From Candidatus Kinetoplastidibacterium crithidiae (lineage in GTDB: Bacteria; Pseudomonadota; Gammaproteobacteria; Burkholderiales; Burkholderiaceae_B), in assembly GCA_019278155.1 (NCBI GenBank), contig JADMLC010000009.1, forward strand, positions 62,001-126,000: a DNA stretch of 64,000 nucleotides, in the 5' to 3' direction. Numbering within the stretch: the first letter of the stretch is position 1; every line of letters starts with the position of its first letter. Under the pieces are notes generated by a model, which saw only the letters and a program-made list of their open reading frames with translations, was not told where the DNA came from and searched no databases. The position numbers and the translations under genes were made by a program. This document shows, piece by piece, positions 26,985 to 36,734 of this stretch.

Positions 26985-29291
26985 TTAATTATCAATTTTT
27001 TTTAATGACATTGGATTTTTAGACAAGATTTCAGAAATTGCTTTGCCTGGAGGAAATTCTTTAAAATAGAAATTATTTTTATCTATCAAAATTCCTTCTG
27101 GCGTAATGGGATTTTTATCTTCTGACATATTTTTCAATATTTTGCTCATGTAATCTATCCACATTGGCATAGCTAATCTCCCCCCTGTTTCATTTAACCC
27201 CAATGATTTAGGCCGATCAAATCCCATCCAGGCTGTTGCTACTACTTGTTGGTTATATCCAGAAAACCATGCATCTATTGCATCATTAGTAGTTCCTGTT
27301 TTTCCAGCAATATCATTGCGTTTCAGCAATTTATTCGCTTTAGAAGCAGTGCCATAGGTAGCTACTCCTTTTAGCATATCATGCATAATATAAGCAGTTC
27401 TAGGGTCAATACTTTGATTGCTTTTATCTGGCTCTATCGGTAAATGTTGCATAATAATTTGTCCAGAGTTATCTGTAACCTTTTCTATTAAATATGGTGG
27501 TATTAAATGTCCACCATTGGCAAATGTGCCAAAAGCAGTAGTTAATTGTAATGGGGTTACCAGTCCTGTGCCTAAAGCTAGTGATAAGACCGCTGGATGA
27601 CGATTTTTATCAAATCCAAATTTTGTTAGGTATTCTTGAGCATAATTCGGACCTATATAATCTAATATTCTTATTGAGACCATGTTTTTAGACTTATAAA
27701 GGCCTTGACGCATTGTTAGAACTTCTTCATAGCGATGTCCATAATTTTTTGGATTCCATGCTCTTGAACCAGTTTGCTCAGCTGTTAACTCAAAAGGCAT
27801 ATCAGAAATTCTAGTGTTGGGAGTCAATCCTTTTTCCAGACTAGCAGCATATATAAAAGGTTTTATGCTAGATCCAGGTTGTCTCCAAGCCTGTATAGCT
27901 CTATTAAAATTATCTTTATAAAAATCTGAGCCACCTACAAGAGAAATAATCGCTCCATTCTTAGGATCTATTGAAATAAAAGCTGCTTGTACTGATGGTA
28001 AGTTAATAATTTTTTTTATGTTGTTTTCTTGATGTAGTACATATATCAACGAACCGACCTTTATCCTTTTATTATGATCTAGCGTTTTGGTCAAATTAAT
28101 GGCTTTTTTATCATTTATCTTGGTTATTTCATGATTTCTATTTATTAATGTAATTTCTTCATCATTTATACCTATAACTAGGTATGCTACTAATTCTTTA
28201 TGGTCTTGATGCAAGTCAAAAATTCCATATAGTCTTTCTTTAAAAGATTTTTGTTTAATTTCTATATCATTTTCATCTGGTGGTTTGATGGTGAATTGTG
28301 CTTCAGGACCATTATATCTTGATTGTAGAGTATATTTTATAACTGCAGTTCTTACTGCATTATATGCTGTTATTTGATCAAATGATCTTATAGTTGTATA
28401 AACATTGAGTCCTTTTGAGTACAATTGTTCTTTATATACTTTGAATAGTAGTTGTCTTACGGTTTCTGCTATATGATCACTATAATTTTTATAGTTTGTT
28501 AGATTATTGCCTGTATGTTTTATGTGTATGTTTTGAATAATTGCCTGTTGATATTCTGATTCAGAAATGTAACCAAGTGATAACATTCTATCAAGAATAT
28601 ATTTTTTTCTTATTTGTGCTCGTGTTATGTTTGATATGGGGTTATATATTGAAGGTGCTTTTGGTATGCCTGCCAATAAAGCAGCTTCGGCTATAGTTAT
28701 CTCGGATAATGGTTTTTCTAGATATGTTAATGAAGCTGTTTCAAAACCATAGGCATGATGTCCTAGGTATATTTGGTTCATATATAGTTCTAGAATTTGA
28801 TTTTTTGTTAATTCTTTCTCTATTTTTAGGGTTAATAATAGCTCATATAGTTTGCGAGAATATGTCTTTTCTGAAGAAAGATAAAAATTTCTAGCTACTT
28901 GCATTGTTATAGTGCTAGCTCCTTGAGTTTTCGACATGTTACGTAAATTAATAATGCTAGCTCTTATTATTCCTTGCCAATTTATTCCATTGTGTTGGTA
29001 GAAATGGTTGTCTTCAGCTGCTAATATTGCTAGCTTCATTTGATCAGGTATTTCATCAAAACGTAATAATTTTCTTCGTTCTTCTCCAAACTCTCCAATT
29101 AAGACATTATCTGCACTATATATTCTTAATGGGATAGGTGGTTTATAATCTATCATGACATTTAGATTTGGTAATTTAGGCCATGCGAAAATTGATATAA
29201 TACAAAGAAGTATTATTAAACATAGTAAGACATAGGCTGTTATAATCAAAGATTTTGATAATAATCTTGATAATAATTTTTTATTGTTCAT
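26985..29291 (-). CDS. mrcA: penicillin-binding protein 1A (bifunctional)
   Basis: A 768-residue class A PBP from ATG 29291 (MNNKKLLSRLL); the track start ten codons up is a TTG with no support. One N-terminal membrane segment (residues about 12-40), then the GT51 glycosyltransferase domain (ILAAEDNHFYQHNGINWQGIIRA, GASTITMQVARNFYL), an OB-like insert, and the transpeptidase domain with SxxK in RQPGSSIKPFIY, SKN in LYKSKNMVS and KTGT in IAGKTGTTNDA. It polymerises and crosslinks peptidoglycan, implying the symbiont keeps a cell wall. Divergent from aroK. Confidence 0.96.
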   Translation of the reverse strand: MNNKKLLSRLLSKSLIITAYVLLCLIILLCIISIFAWPKLPNLNVMIDYKPPIPLRIYSADNVLIGEFGEERRKLLRFDEIPDQMKLAILAAEDNHFYQHNGINWQGIIRASIINLRNMSKTQGASTITMQVARNFYLSSEKTYSRKLYELLLTLKIEKELTKNQILELYMNQIYLGHHAYGFETASLTYLEKPLSEITIAEAALLAGIPKAPSIYNPISNITRAQIRKKYILDRMLSLGYISESEYQQAIIQNIHIKHTGNNLTNYKNYSDHIAETVRQLLFKVYKEQLYSKGLNVYTTIRSFDQITAYNAVRTAVIKYTLQSRYNGPEAQFTIKPPDENDIEIKQKSFKERLYGIFDLHQDHKELVAYLVIGINDEEITLINRNHEITKINDKKAINLTKTLDHNKRIKVGSLIYVLHQENNIKKIINLPSVQAAFISIDPKNGAIISLVGGSDFYKDNFNRAIQAWRQPGSSIKPFIYAASLEKGLTPNTRISDMPFELTAEQTGSRAWNPKNYGHRYEEVLTMRQGLYKSKNMVSIRILDYIGPNYAQEYLTKFGFDKNRHPAVLSLALGTGLVTPLQLTTAFGTFANGGHLIPPYLIEKVTDNSGQIIMQHLPIEPDKSNQSIDPRTAYIMHDMLKGVATYGTASKANKLLKRNDIAGKTGTTNDAIDAWFSGYNQQVVATAWMGFDRPKSLGLNETGGRLAMPMWIDYMSKILKNMSEDKNPITPEGILIDKNNFYFKEFPPGKAISEILSKNPMSLKKIDN

Positions 29292-29368
29292 TATATTTAA
29301 TTGGTATACTGATTGTTGCAAAGTTAATTTTTAAAATTCTAAAATCTAAATAGAGTATTTACTTAAAC

Positions 29369-29998
29369 ATGGATATTTCTAAAATGTCTCAAGCTAATGA
29401 CATAAAGAGTACATCAATTGATGACTCTCATCAAAATATAGATAAGGACTATGTTACATCAAAACAGTTGCGTGATAAAACGCCTATTTTTTTAGTTGGA
29501 ATGATGGGGGCTGGAAAAAGTACGATTGGCAGGAGTTTAGCCCAGTATATGGATAGAAAATTTGTAGATTTGGATTGTGAAATAGAGGCAGCTTGTGGGG
29601 TTAAGATACCACTTATTTTTGAAATAGAAGGAGAATCTGGATTCAGAAAAAGAGAGTCTGATTTTTTGCAGAAATATTCATTAGATGAGAGGATAGTATT
29701 AGCTACCGGTGGAGGAGCCATATTATCGCCATATAATAGACAAATTTTGAAATCCAGAGGGATTGTCGTATATTTAAAAGCAGAATTAGATGTTCTATTT
29801 AAGAGAACAAATTCTGATCATAATCGTCCATTACTTGATACTAAAGATCCTTATTCAAAATTACAAAGTTTGCTTACATTACGAGATCCTATGTATCATG
29901 AGGTTGCAGATATAATTATAGATACTAGTTTTTATAACGTTAATGATATAGCCAAGGAATTAGTGTTTATCTTAAAGAAAAATGAGAAATTTATATGA
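29369..29998 (+). CDS. aroK: shikimate kinase
   Basis: A 209-residue shikimate kinase with an N-terminal extension of about 38 polar residues before the core. Core motifs: Walker A VGMMGAGKSTIG (about residues 43-54), FVDLDCEIE with the substrate-binding Asp, GFRKRE and the ATGGGAIL Walker-B-like loop, and NRPLL in the lid region. It phosphorylates shikimate in the route to chorismate. The ATG overlaps downstream: its stop shares ATGA with aroB. A start at a later Met would remove the extension. Confidence 0.95.
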   Translation: MDISKMSQANDIKSTSIDDSHQNIDKDYVTSKQLRDKTPIFLVGMMGAGKSTIGRSLAQYMDRKFVDLDCEIEAACGVKIPLIFEIEGESGFRKRESDFLQKYSLDERIVLATGGGAILSPYNRQILKSRGIVVYLKAELDVLFKRTNSDHNRPLLDTKDPYSKLQSLLTLRDPMYHEVADIIIDTSFYNVNDIAKELVFILKKNEKFI

Positions 29999-31071
29999 AA
30001 GTTGTTAATGTTGATGTGCCTAGTGCTTCTTATTCTATTAATATTGAACAAGGTCGTTTAGATTACTTAGATAAGTCTATTCCATCAGATGCTACTTCTG
30101 TGGTTATAGTAACCAATCCAAAGGTAGCAGGTTTTTATTTATCTAGAGTAAAAGTTTCTTTGCAAAAAACAGGTTTACCAGTTTTTGTAATTGAGTTGCC
30201 AGATGGTGAGATTTATAAAAATTGGGAGAGTTTGAACAAAATTTTTGATATCCTACTATCTAATAAAATAGATCGTCGGTCTGTTTTGCTTGCATTAGGA
30301 GGTGGAGTTATTGGAGATATAACTGGCTTTGCTGCATCTGTCTATATGAGAGGCATTAGGTTTATTCAGGTTCCGACAACTCTTCTGGCACAGGTAGATT
30401 CCTCCGTTGGAGGAAAAACAGCTATAAATCACCCCTTGGGCAAGAATATGATAGGATCATTCTATCAGCCTATTTCTGTAGAAATTGACGTAGATGTGCT
30501 TAATACCTTGGATCTTAGGGAGGTTTCAGCAGGATTATCAGAGGTTATTAAGTATGGATTGATATTAGATTTAAATTTTTGGGAATGGTGTGAAGATAAT
30601 ATTCAAGATTTATTATCTTTGAAAAAGGGTGCTATAGAATATGCTATAAAACGTTCTTGTGAGTTAAAAGCATATGTTGTTGGTAAGGATGAAAAAGAAT
30701 CAGATTTGCGTGCGATACTTAATTTAGGACATACTTTTGGTCATGCTATAGAATCTGGTTTAGGTTATGGTAAATGGCTTCATGGTGAAGCTGTAGGGTG
30801 TGGTTTGATTCAATCAATAGTGTTGTCTTCTTTGGTATTTGATTTAGATAAAACTGTGCTTAATCGTGTTAAGTCATTAGTATCTAAAATAGGGTGTCCA
30901 GTTATTGCACCTGATTTTGGTTTTGATAAATGGATAGATCTCATGTTGGTTGATAAAAAAAATACACAGGGAAATATTAGATTTGTTTTGATAGATAGAA
31001 TAGGACATGCACTGATTAAACAAGTTTCTGAGAACGAAATAAGAGCAACTCTAGAAAAAACAATAAAATAA
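29995..31071 (+). CDS. aroB: 3-dehydroquinate synthase
   Basis: AroB, 358 residues, full length, converting DAHP to 3-dehydroquinate with NAD and a divalent metal. Signature blocks: LPDGEIYKNWESL, LALGGGVIGDITGFAASVYMRGIRFIQVPTTLLAQVDSSVGGKTAINHPLGKNMIGSFYQP and the metal-ligand LNLGHTFGHAIE and WLHGEAVGCG. Operon with aroK and dgt (ATGA overlap upstream; dgt ATG adjoins its stop). Confidence 0.97.
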   Translation: MKVVNVDVPSASYSINIEQGRLDYLDKSIPSDATSVVIVTNPKVAGFYLSRVKVSLQKTGLPVFVIELPDGEIYKNWESLNKIFDILLSNKIDRRSVLLALGGGVIGDITGFAASVYMRGIRFIQVPTTLLAQVDSSVGGKTAINHPLGKNMIGSFYQPISVEIDVDVLNTLDLREVSAGLSEVIKYGLILDLNFWEWCEDNIQDLLSLKKGAIEYAIKRSCELKAYVVGKDEKESDLRAILNLGHTFGHAIESGLGYGKWLHGEAVGCGLIQSIVLSSLVFDLDKTVLNRVKSLVSKIGCPVIAPDFGFDKWIDLMLVDKKNTQGNIRFVLIDRIGHALIKQVSENEIRATLEKTIK

Positions 31072-32205
31072 ATGACAAGTATTTTAATGCCGTATGCATG
31101 TAAACCAGAAGAAACAAAAGGTCGTTTATATTCTGAAAATAATGAAAGATCTTTGCATAGAAACAATTTTCAGAGGGATAGAGATCGAATTATACATTCT
31201 ACAGCTTTTAGGAAATTAGATTCTAAAACTCAGGTTTTTGTTAATATTGATTCTAGCAGTTGTTTTCGTACACGTTTAACACATAGCCTGGAAGTTTCCC
31301 AAATTGCAAGAACTATTGCTAGGAGTATGTCTCTTTCGGAAGATTTAGCAGAAGCTATTGCTTTAGCTCATGATTTAGGACATGCCCCTTTTGGGCATGC
31401 TGGACAAGAGGAAATAAATTTAGCTATTAAAAACTTGGGTATGAATATAGATTGTTTCGAACATAATTTACAAGGTCTAAGAATAGTTGACTTTTTGGAA
31501 AAGAGATATATTAATTTTAATGGTTTAAATCTATGTTTTGAAACTCGTGAAGGAATATTGAAACATTGTAGTAAAGAAAATGCTCAAAAATTGGGAGATA
31601 TTGGAGCTAGATTTATTAATGGAACTAATCCATCTTTAGAAGCCCAATTAGTAGACTATGCTGATGAGATAGCTTATAACACACATGATATAGATGATGG
31701 CTTGAATTATGGTCTAATAGAGTTAAAAGATTTGCAAGAGCTATATATTTTTGGTAAATGTTTTCATGATGTTAAGCATTTATATAGTGATACTGATGAA
31801 AAATTTTTAATTTTGGAAACTATTAGAAGTTTAATTAATATTTTGGTGACGGATATTATTAATAATTCAACTAACATTATTCAGCAAATCAATCCAAAAA
31901 ATGTTTATGATGTAAGAGACAAATGCAATATGATAAGGTTTTCTGAACCAATAGAAAACTATTTGAATGAAATAAAGAGGTTTTTATACTTAAACTTGTA
32001 TAGACATGATGTAGTTTTAAAGGCTGCTTCAAAAGGTAGACATATAATTAAGACGTTGTTTGAAATATATATGAATGATTATAGACTATTACCAAAAGAA
32101 ATTTTATGCTGTTATTCTGATAATATAAATCAACAGATTATTGATTATATATCTAGCATGACAGATCGTGATGCTATAGCTTGTTTTAAATCTTTTAACA
32201 GATGA
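31072..32205 (+). CDS. dgt: deoxyguanosinetriphosphate triphosphohydrolase-like protein
   Basis: A 377-residue HD-domain hydrolase of the dGTPase family. HD metal ligands appear as FRTRLTHSLEVSQIAR (first His), LAHDLGHAPFGHAGQ (HD pair) and VDYADEIAYNTHDIDDGL (late Asp). The N terminus KPEETKGRLYSENNERSLHRNNFQRDRDRIIHSTAFRKL is typical of the subfamily 1 or 2 proteins that follow aroB in betaproteobacteria. It probably controls dNTP pools. Its ATG directly follows the aroB TAA. Confidence 0.93.
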   Translation: MTSILMPYACKPEETKGRLYSENNERSLHRNNFQRDRDRIIHSTAFRKLDSKTQVFVNIDSSSCFRTRLTHSLEVSQIARTIARSMSLSEDLAEAIALAHDLGHAPFGHAGQEEINLAIKNLGMNIDCFEHNLQGLRIVDFLEKRYINFNGLNLCFETREGILKHCSKENAQKLGDIGARFINGTNPSLEAQLVDYADEIAYNTHDIDDGLNYGLIELKDLQELYIFGKCFHDVKHLYSDTDEKFLILETIRSLINILVTDIINNSTNIIQQINPKNVYDVRDKCNMIRFSEPIENYLNEIKRFLYLNLYRHDVVLKAASKGRHIIKTLFEIYMNDYRLLPKEILCCYSDNINQQIIDYISSMTDRDAIACFKSFNR

Positions 32206-32225
32206 TGTTTCTTGAAAATTAAGCT

Positions 32226-35018
32226 TTAATTAATGCATTCTAACAGGTATTTGGCAGTATATCCTTTTTTTGATAGAGCTACTTTTTTTGGTGGTCCTTG
32301 ATTAATTACCTTAATTTTGCTATTACTATTATGATCAGCCTCTAAGTCTATTATCCAGTCGGAATTTTTAATAACATCTAAATTATGTTCAACTATAAGA
32401 ATAGTATTTCCTTTGTCAAGCAACTTATATAATATGTCCAGTAACATATCAACATCTTTGAAATGTAAACCTAGTGTAGGTTCATCTAAAACATATAAAG
32501 TATGGTCATTACTTTTTTTGGCTAATTCTGTAGCTATCTTGAGTCTTTGTAATTCTCCTCCAGATAATGTAGCAAGACTTTGTCCAATGCATAGGTATGA
32601 TAATCCAACTTCTACTACAGACTGTAATTTTTTGGATATATTTGGCAAAGCCTTAAAAATATCAATGGCTTTTTCTACTGTAAGATCTAGAACTTCAGCA
32701 ATGTTTAAATTTCTATAGTTTATATCTAGTGTTTCATGATTATAGCGTTTTCCATTACAAACATTGCATGTTAATTGCATATTAGGTAGGAAGTACATAT
32801 CTATTTTTTTTGTTCCATTGCCATTACATTCTTCACATCTACCACCTTTAATATTAAAACTAAATCTACTAGGTTTATATCCCCTCACCCTGGCTTCAGT
32901 TGTTTGTGAAAATAATTCCCTAATGTCTGTTAGAAAATCACAATAAGTAGCTATATTACTGTTAGATATAGTTCCAATATTATTTTGATCTATATATATT
33001 ATGCTATTAAAATTATTTATGCCGCTGAATTTGAAATTTCTATAATATATATCATTTTTATTGTTTTTATTTTTTATAAAAGCTGGAATTAGTATGTTAT
33101 TTACTAGGTTTGATTTTCCTGACCCAGAAATTCCTGTTATACAAGTCATAAAACCATTAGGGATCTTTATTTTTATCGCTTTATTGAAATTATTTATAGT
33201 TTCTATTTGAAGCCAAGATGTGAATTTATTGATACTATTGTTTGTTTTATGTTTGGCTATTCTGTTTTCCTTTAAAAAATAACCAGTAATTGATTTTTGG
33301 TTATTTATGATATGCTCTAATGTTCCTTCTGCTATAACATTACCACCATTAATACCAGCTCCTGGCCCTATTTCTATTATCCAATCAGATTTTCTAATGA
33401 TAGTCTCATCATGTTCTACTACTATTATGCTATTACCTATTTCTCGTAGTTTTTCTAGAATTTTTATGATATATGTCATATCATTTTTATGTAAACCAGC
33501 AGATGGTTCATCTAATACATATGTAATACCAGTAAGATTAGAGCAAATTAGACCTGATAATATTATACGTTGAGCTTCTCCTCTAGAGGTTTTATTTATG
33601 CTCCTGTTCAGAGATAGGTATCCTAGTCCAGATTCTTCCAAAAATGATAGTTTATTTATTATTGCTGGTATAATTTGTTTGACTATTTCTTTATCTGAGT
33701 TATCGTATTGTATTGTTTTTACCCATTTGACGCATTCTGATATTTTTAATGATTCGACTTCATCTATTGATAAAATAATATCTGATTTCTTGGTGACAGA
33801 TGATTTTAATTTGATATTTCGTGCTTCGATGCAAATTTTTGATCCTTTGCATTCAGGGCATTCTTTTATGTTGTAATAGTCTTTTATTTTTGTTGAGTAT
33901 ATTTTATGATTATTTTTTTCTATGTGGTTTTCTAGATAATTGATAATTCCTGGAAATATGTTTTCTTCGTAACTCTTATTATTAATATCTTCTCCCCATA
34001 TAATCATAGATTGTATTTTCTTGGGTAATTCTTTGAAAATGGATTTTAAATCAAAATTATATTTATGTGCTAAATTCTCCAGTTCTTTTAGTATATTTCT
34101 ATCACAAATATTAATTGCTCCATTTATGAGGCTTAATTCTGGATTAATCAATAAGTCATGATCTATATATGGAATATTGCCAATTCCTTTACAAGTTTTG
34201 CATGCTCCAATATTACTATTAGGACTAAATAAGCTAGGTTCTATTGTTTTTACTTGGTATTTGCATACTTGACATTCTATGATATTCGAAAAAAAGAACT
34301 CTTTATTATCATGAATTGTTTCTATAATGATATGACCATTTCCTATTTTTAAAGCTGTTTCAATGCTTGAAATTAAACGATTTTTATTTTCATCTTTAAT
34401 TGTTAACCGGTCTACAACTAATTCTATTGTGTTAGAGAGAAGTTCTTTTTCTGGATTTTGAATTTTCTCTATTTCGGTGATTTGTTTGTTAATTCTTAGG
34501 CGTAAATAACCTTGTTTTTGTAACGTTGTAATTACTGATTCTGCATTATTAATATTTAGTGGAGCTAGAATGATAATTTTAGTTTCTGAATTTAAAGAAA
34601 ATGCCCATTTTGTAATCTCTTTGGCATTATATGACCTTAAAACCGTCTTGTGTTTAGGGCATATTGCAAATCCAATTTTTGCGAATAATAATCTTAAATG
34701 GTTACTTATTTCTGATATGGTTCCTATAGTGGATCTGGAGTTTTGTAAAGATAGCTTTTGTTTTAATGATATAGAAGGAGATAGGCCTTCTATATCATCT
34801 ATATCAGGATTTGGTAGTGAGTTATTTATTTGTCGTGTATATGATGAAAGACACTCCAAATATTTTTTCTGGCTTTCTGCATATATAGTATCGAATACTA
34901 AAGAAGATTTACCTGATCCTGATACACCTGTAATAACTACAATTTTATTACGTGGTATATCCAAAGATATATTTTTTAAATTATGAGCTCTAGCTCCCTT
35001 TATTATGATGTTATTCAT
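32226..35018 (-). CDS. uvrA: excinuclease ABC subunit A
   Basis: UvrA, 930 residues, slightly under the usual 940. Two ABC ATPase halves: Walker A GVSGSGKSSLVFDT (residue about 31) and GISGSGKSNLVNN (about 630), signature-type LSGGELQRLKIATELAKK, and VLDEPSAGLH and VLDEPTLGLH. Zinc-binding modules show as CQVCKYQVKT...CKTCKGIG and CEECNGNGTKK...CNVCNGKR. The DNA-damage recogniser of nucleotide excision repair. Divergent from ssb over 160 bases, as is typical; no LexA-type box was seen. Confidence 0.97.
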   Translation of the reverse strand: MNNIIIKGARAHNLKNISLDIPRNKIVVITGVSGSGKSSLVFDTIYAESQKKYLECLSSYTRQINNSLPNPDIDDIEGLSPSISLKQKLSLQNSRSTIGTISEISNHLRLLFAKIGFAICPKHKTVLRSYNAKEITKWAFSLNSETKIIILAPLNINNAESVITTLQKQGYLRLRINKQITEIEKIQNPEKELLSNTIELVVDRLTIKDENKNRLISSIETALKIGNGHIIIETIHDNKEFFFSNIIECQVCKYQVKTIEPSLFSPNSNIGACKTCKGIGNIPYIDHDLLINPELSLINGAINICDRNILKELENLAHKYNFDLKSIFKELPKKIQSMIIWGEDINNKSYEENIFPGIINYLENHIEKNNHKIYSTKIKDYYNIKECPECKGSKICIEARNIKLKSSVTKKSDIILSIDEVESLKISECVKWVKTIQYDNSDKEIVKQIIPAIINKLSFLEESGLGYLSLNRSINKTSRGEAQRIILSGLICSNLTGITYVLDEPSAGLHKNDMTYIIKILEKLREIGNSIIVVEHDETIIRKSDWIIEIGPGAGINGGNVIAEGTLEHIINNQKSITGYFLKENRIAKHKTNNSINKFTSWLQIETINNFNKAIKIKIPNGFMTCITGISGSGKSNLVNNILIPAFIKNKNNKNDIYYRNFKFSGINNFNSIIYIDQNNIGTISNSNIATYCDFLTDIRELFSQTTEARVRGYKPSRFSFNIKGGRCEECNGNGTKKIDMYFLPNMQLTCNVCNGKRYNHETLDINYRNLNIAEVLDLTVEKAIDIFKALPNISKKLQSVVEVGLSYLCIGQSLATLSGGELQRLKIATELAKKSNDHTLYVLDEPTLGLHFKDVDMLLDILYKLLDKGNTILIVEHNLDVIKNSDWIIDLEADHNSNSKIKVINQGPPKKVALSKKGYTAKYLLECIN

Positions 35019-35178
35019 TTAATAAAAATTTTTATAATGTAGTTATTAATATTTTATATTAGAGGTGCTTTATTTAATTATTTTTTAATTTAATTCTTGG
35101 TGAATAATGAGTTTAAAGTATTTGTTTACTGATATACAATCTATTTTTATGATTAATAATATTTGATGGATATATTGT

Positions 35179-35646
35179 ATGGCTTCAGTTAATAAAGTGA
35201 TAATAGTTGGTAATTTAGGAAGAGATCCAGAAGTTCGTTATACGCCAGAGGGATCTGCGATTTGTAATATGTCTGTTGCAACTACTTCACAATGGAAAGA
35301 TAGGAATAGTGGAGAACGGCGTGAAGAAACAGAATGGCATCGTGTAGTTTTATATAATCGTTTAGCAGAAATTGCTGGTGAGTTTTTAAAAAAAGGGAGA
35401 CCTGTTTATCTAGAGGGAAGATTAAAGACAAGGAAATGGCAAGATAAGGACACAGGCTCTGATAGATATAGCACTGAGATTATTGTTGATCAAATGCAGA
35501 TGTTGGGTTCCAAAGACTCTGTCAATGAGTCTCATGGATCTATAGAAACAAATAATTTGAATAAAGGAAGAGCACAGCAAAGTGCTTCAATTGCCAGCAA
35601 GTCATTTAATGACTTATCAGATATGGATGATGATATCCCATTCTAA
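35179..35646 (+). CDS. ssb: single-stranded DNA-binding protein
   Basis: SSB, 155 residues. OB fold: [88 protein letters not shown] polar linker of about 40 residues follows, and the acidic tip DMDDDIPF, which recruits repair and replication proteins, is intact at the C terminus. Confidence 0.98.
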   Translation: MASVNKVIIVGNLGRDPEVRYTPEGSAICNMSVATTSQWKDRNSGERREETEWHRVVLYNRLAEIAGEFLKKGRPVYLEGRLKTRKWQDKDTGSDRYSTEIIVDQMQMLGSKDSVNESHGSIETNNLNKGRAQQSASIASKSFNDLSDMDDDIPF

Positions 35647-35690
35647 ATTTTTGGAAGCTTTTATATTTATTTTTCGGAGTTGTTATAAAA

Positions 35691-36497
35691 ATGTCTACAC
35701 CAATTTTAAGAAAAAATATTATTTTTATCAAAAATTGTAAAAGAAAGCAAAAAATTGTGGCGTTGTCTGCTTATACTTCATCAATAGCTAGCATTATTGA
35801 TAAACATGTTGATTTAATATTAGTTGGAGATTCCTTGGGTATGGTTGTATATGGATTTGCTAATACCTTATCTGTTACATTGGATATGATGATAGCTCAT
35901 GGTTCAGCTGTAGTAAGATCTACCAAGTTTGCTTGTACAGTAGTAGATATGCCATTTGGTAGTTATCAAGCATCTAAATCTCAAGCATTCAAAAATGCAT
36001 CTAGAATTTTGTCAGAAACAGGTGCTCAAGCAGTAAAAATAGAAGGTGGTTCTGAAATGGCTGAAACAGTTAGTTTTTTAACTAATAGAGGTATTCCTGT
36101 TATGGGGCATATTGGCTTAATGCCTCAGCAATTCAATATTTCGGGTGGTTTTAAAGCATTAAAATCAGAAGACCATATATTTAAAAAAGTGCTTGAAGAT
36201 GCCACTTTATTGGAGTCAGCTGGGGCATTTGCTATAGTTTTGGAATGTGTATCAGAAGTAATCGGGGAAAGCATATCAAATAAATTAAATATACCTATAA
36301 TAGGAATAGGTGCCTCACCTTCTTGTGATGGGCAAATACTAGTAGTAGATGATATCCTTGGAATGCAGAAAAATTTCTCTCCAAAATTTGTTAAAAAATA
36401 CGCTAATATGGAGGAGCAAATTTCACAAGCAGTTGAAAAGTATTCATTAGAAGTTAGGGAGAGTATATTTCCTGCAAAAGAACATTGTTTTTCTTAG
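35691..36497 (+). CDS. panB: 3-methyl-2-oxobutanoate hydroxymethyltransferase
   Basis: PanB, 268 residues, makes ketopantoate, the first step towards pantothenate and CoA. Motifs: LSAYTSSIASIIDKHVDLILVGDSLGMVVYGFANTLSVTLDMMIAH (metal-binding DS pair), DMPFGSYQ, AVKIEGG, GHIGLMPQ, and IGASPSCDGQILVVDDILGM. panC is not next to it. With coaX (41384-42187) it points to CoA synthesis in the symbiont. It converges on the aminotransferase gene with a strong hairpin between. Confidence 0.96.
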   Translation: MSTPILRKNIIFIKNCKRKQKIVALSAYTSSIASIIDKHVDLILVGDSLGMVVYGFANTLSVTLDMMIAHGSAVVRSTKFACTVVDMPFGSYQASKSQAFKNASRILSETGAQAVKIEGGSEMAETVSFLTNRGIPVMGHIGLMPQQFNISGGFKALKSEDHIFKKVLEDATLLESAGAFAIVLECVSEVIGESISNKLNIPIIGIGASPSCDGQILVVDDILGMQKNFSPKFVKKYANMEEQISQAVEKYSLEVRESIFPAKEHCFS

Positions 36498-36665
36498 ATT
36501 AAGTAATTTTATTTATTTCAAATTATATGAATAAATTTGTGAGTTCATTATATTTTTATTGGAAGACAGTTTGATTTTATAAAATATATAATCATAGATT
36601 TGTTGCATATAATTATAAAAACTATCTAATTTTTTATAATTAATGGTGATTTATTAGGTGCAGAG

Positions 36666-36730
36666 AATGATGCCAATCATTTAAGGTATGGCTTATGCTA
36701 AATAATTATTGTGATTGGCATCATTTTAAT
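36666..36730. terminator. long-loop inverted repeat, panB/aminotransferase
   Basis: AATGATGCCAATCA (36666-36679) and TGATTGGCATCATT (36712-36725) are perfect 14-base inverted repeats around a 32-base loop, followed on the plus strand by TTAATAA. The stem has more G/C than surrounding DNA. It sits between converging genes and probably terminates panB transcription, perhaps in both directions. Confidence 0.6.
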
Positions 36731-36734
36731 AAAG

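Noticed and set aside
35019-35178. LexA box in the uvrA-ssb divergent gap
   Set aside because: No CTGT-N8-ACAG-like sequence was seen; the gap is plain A/T.
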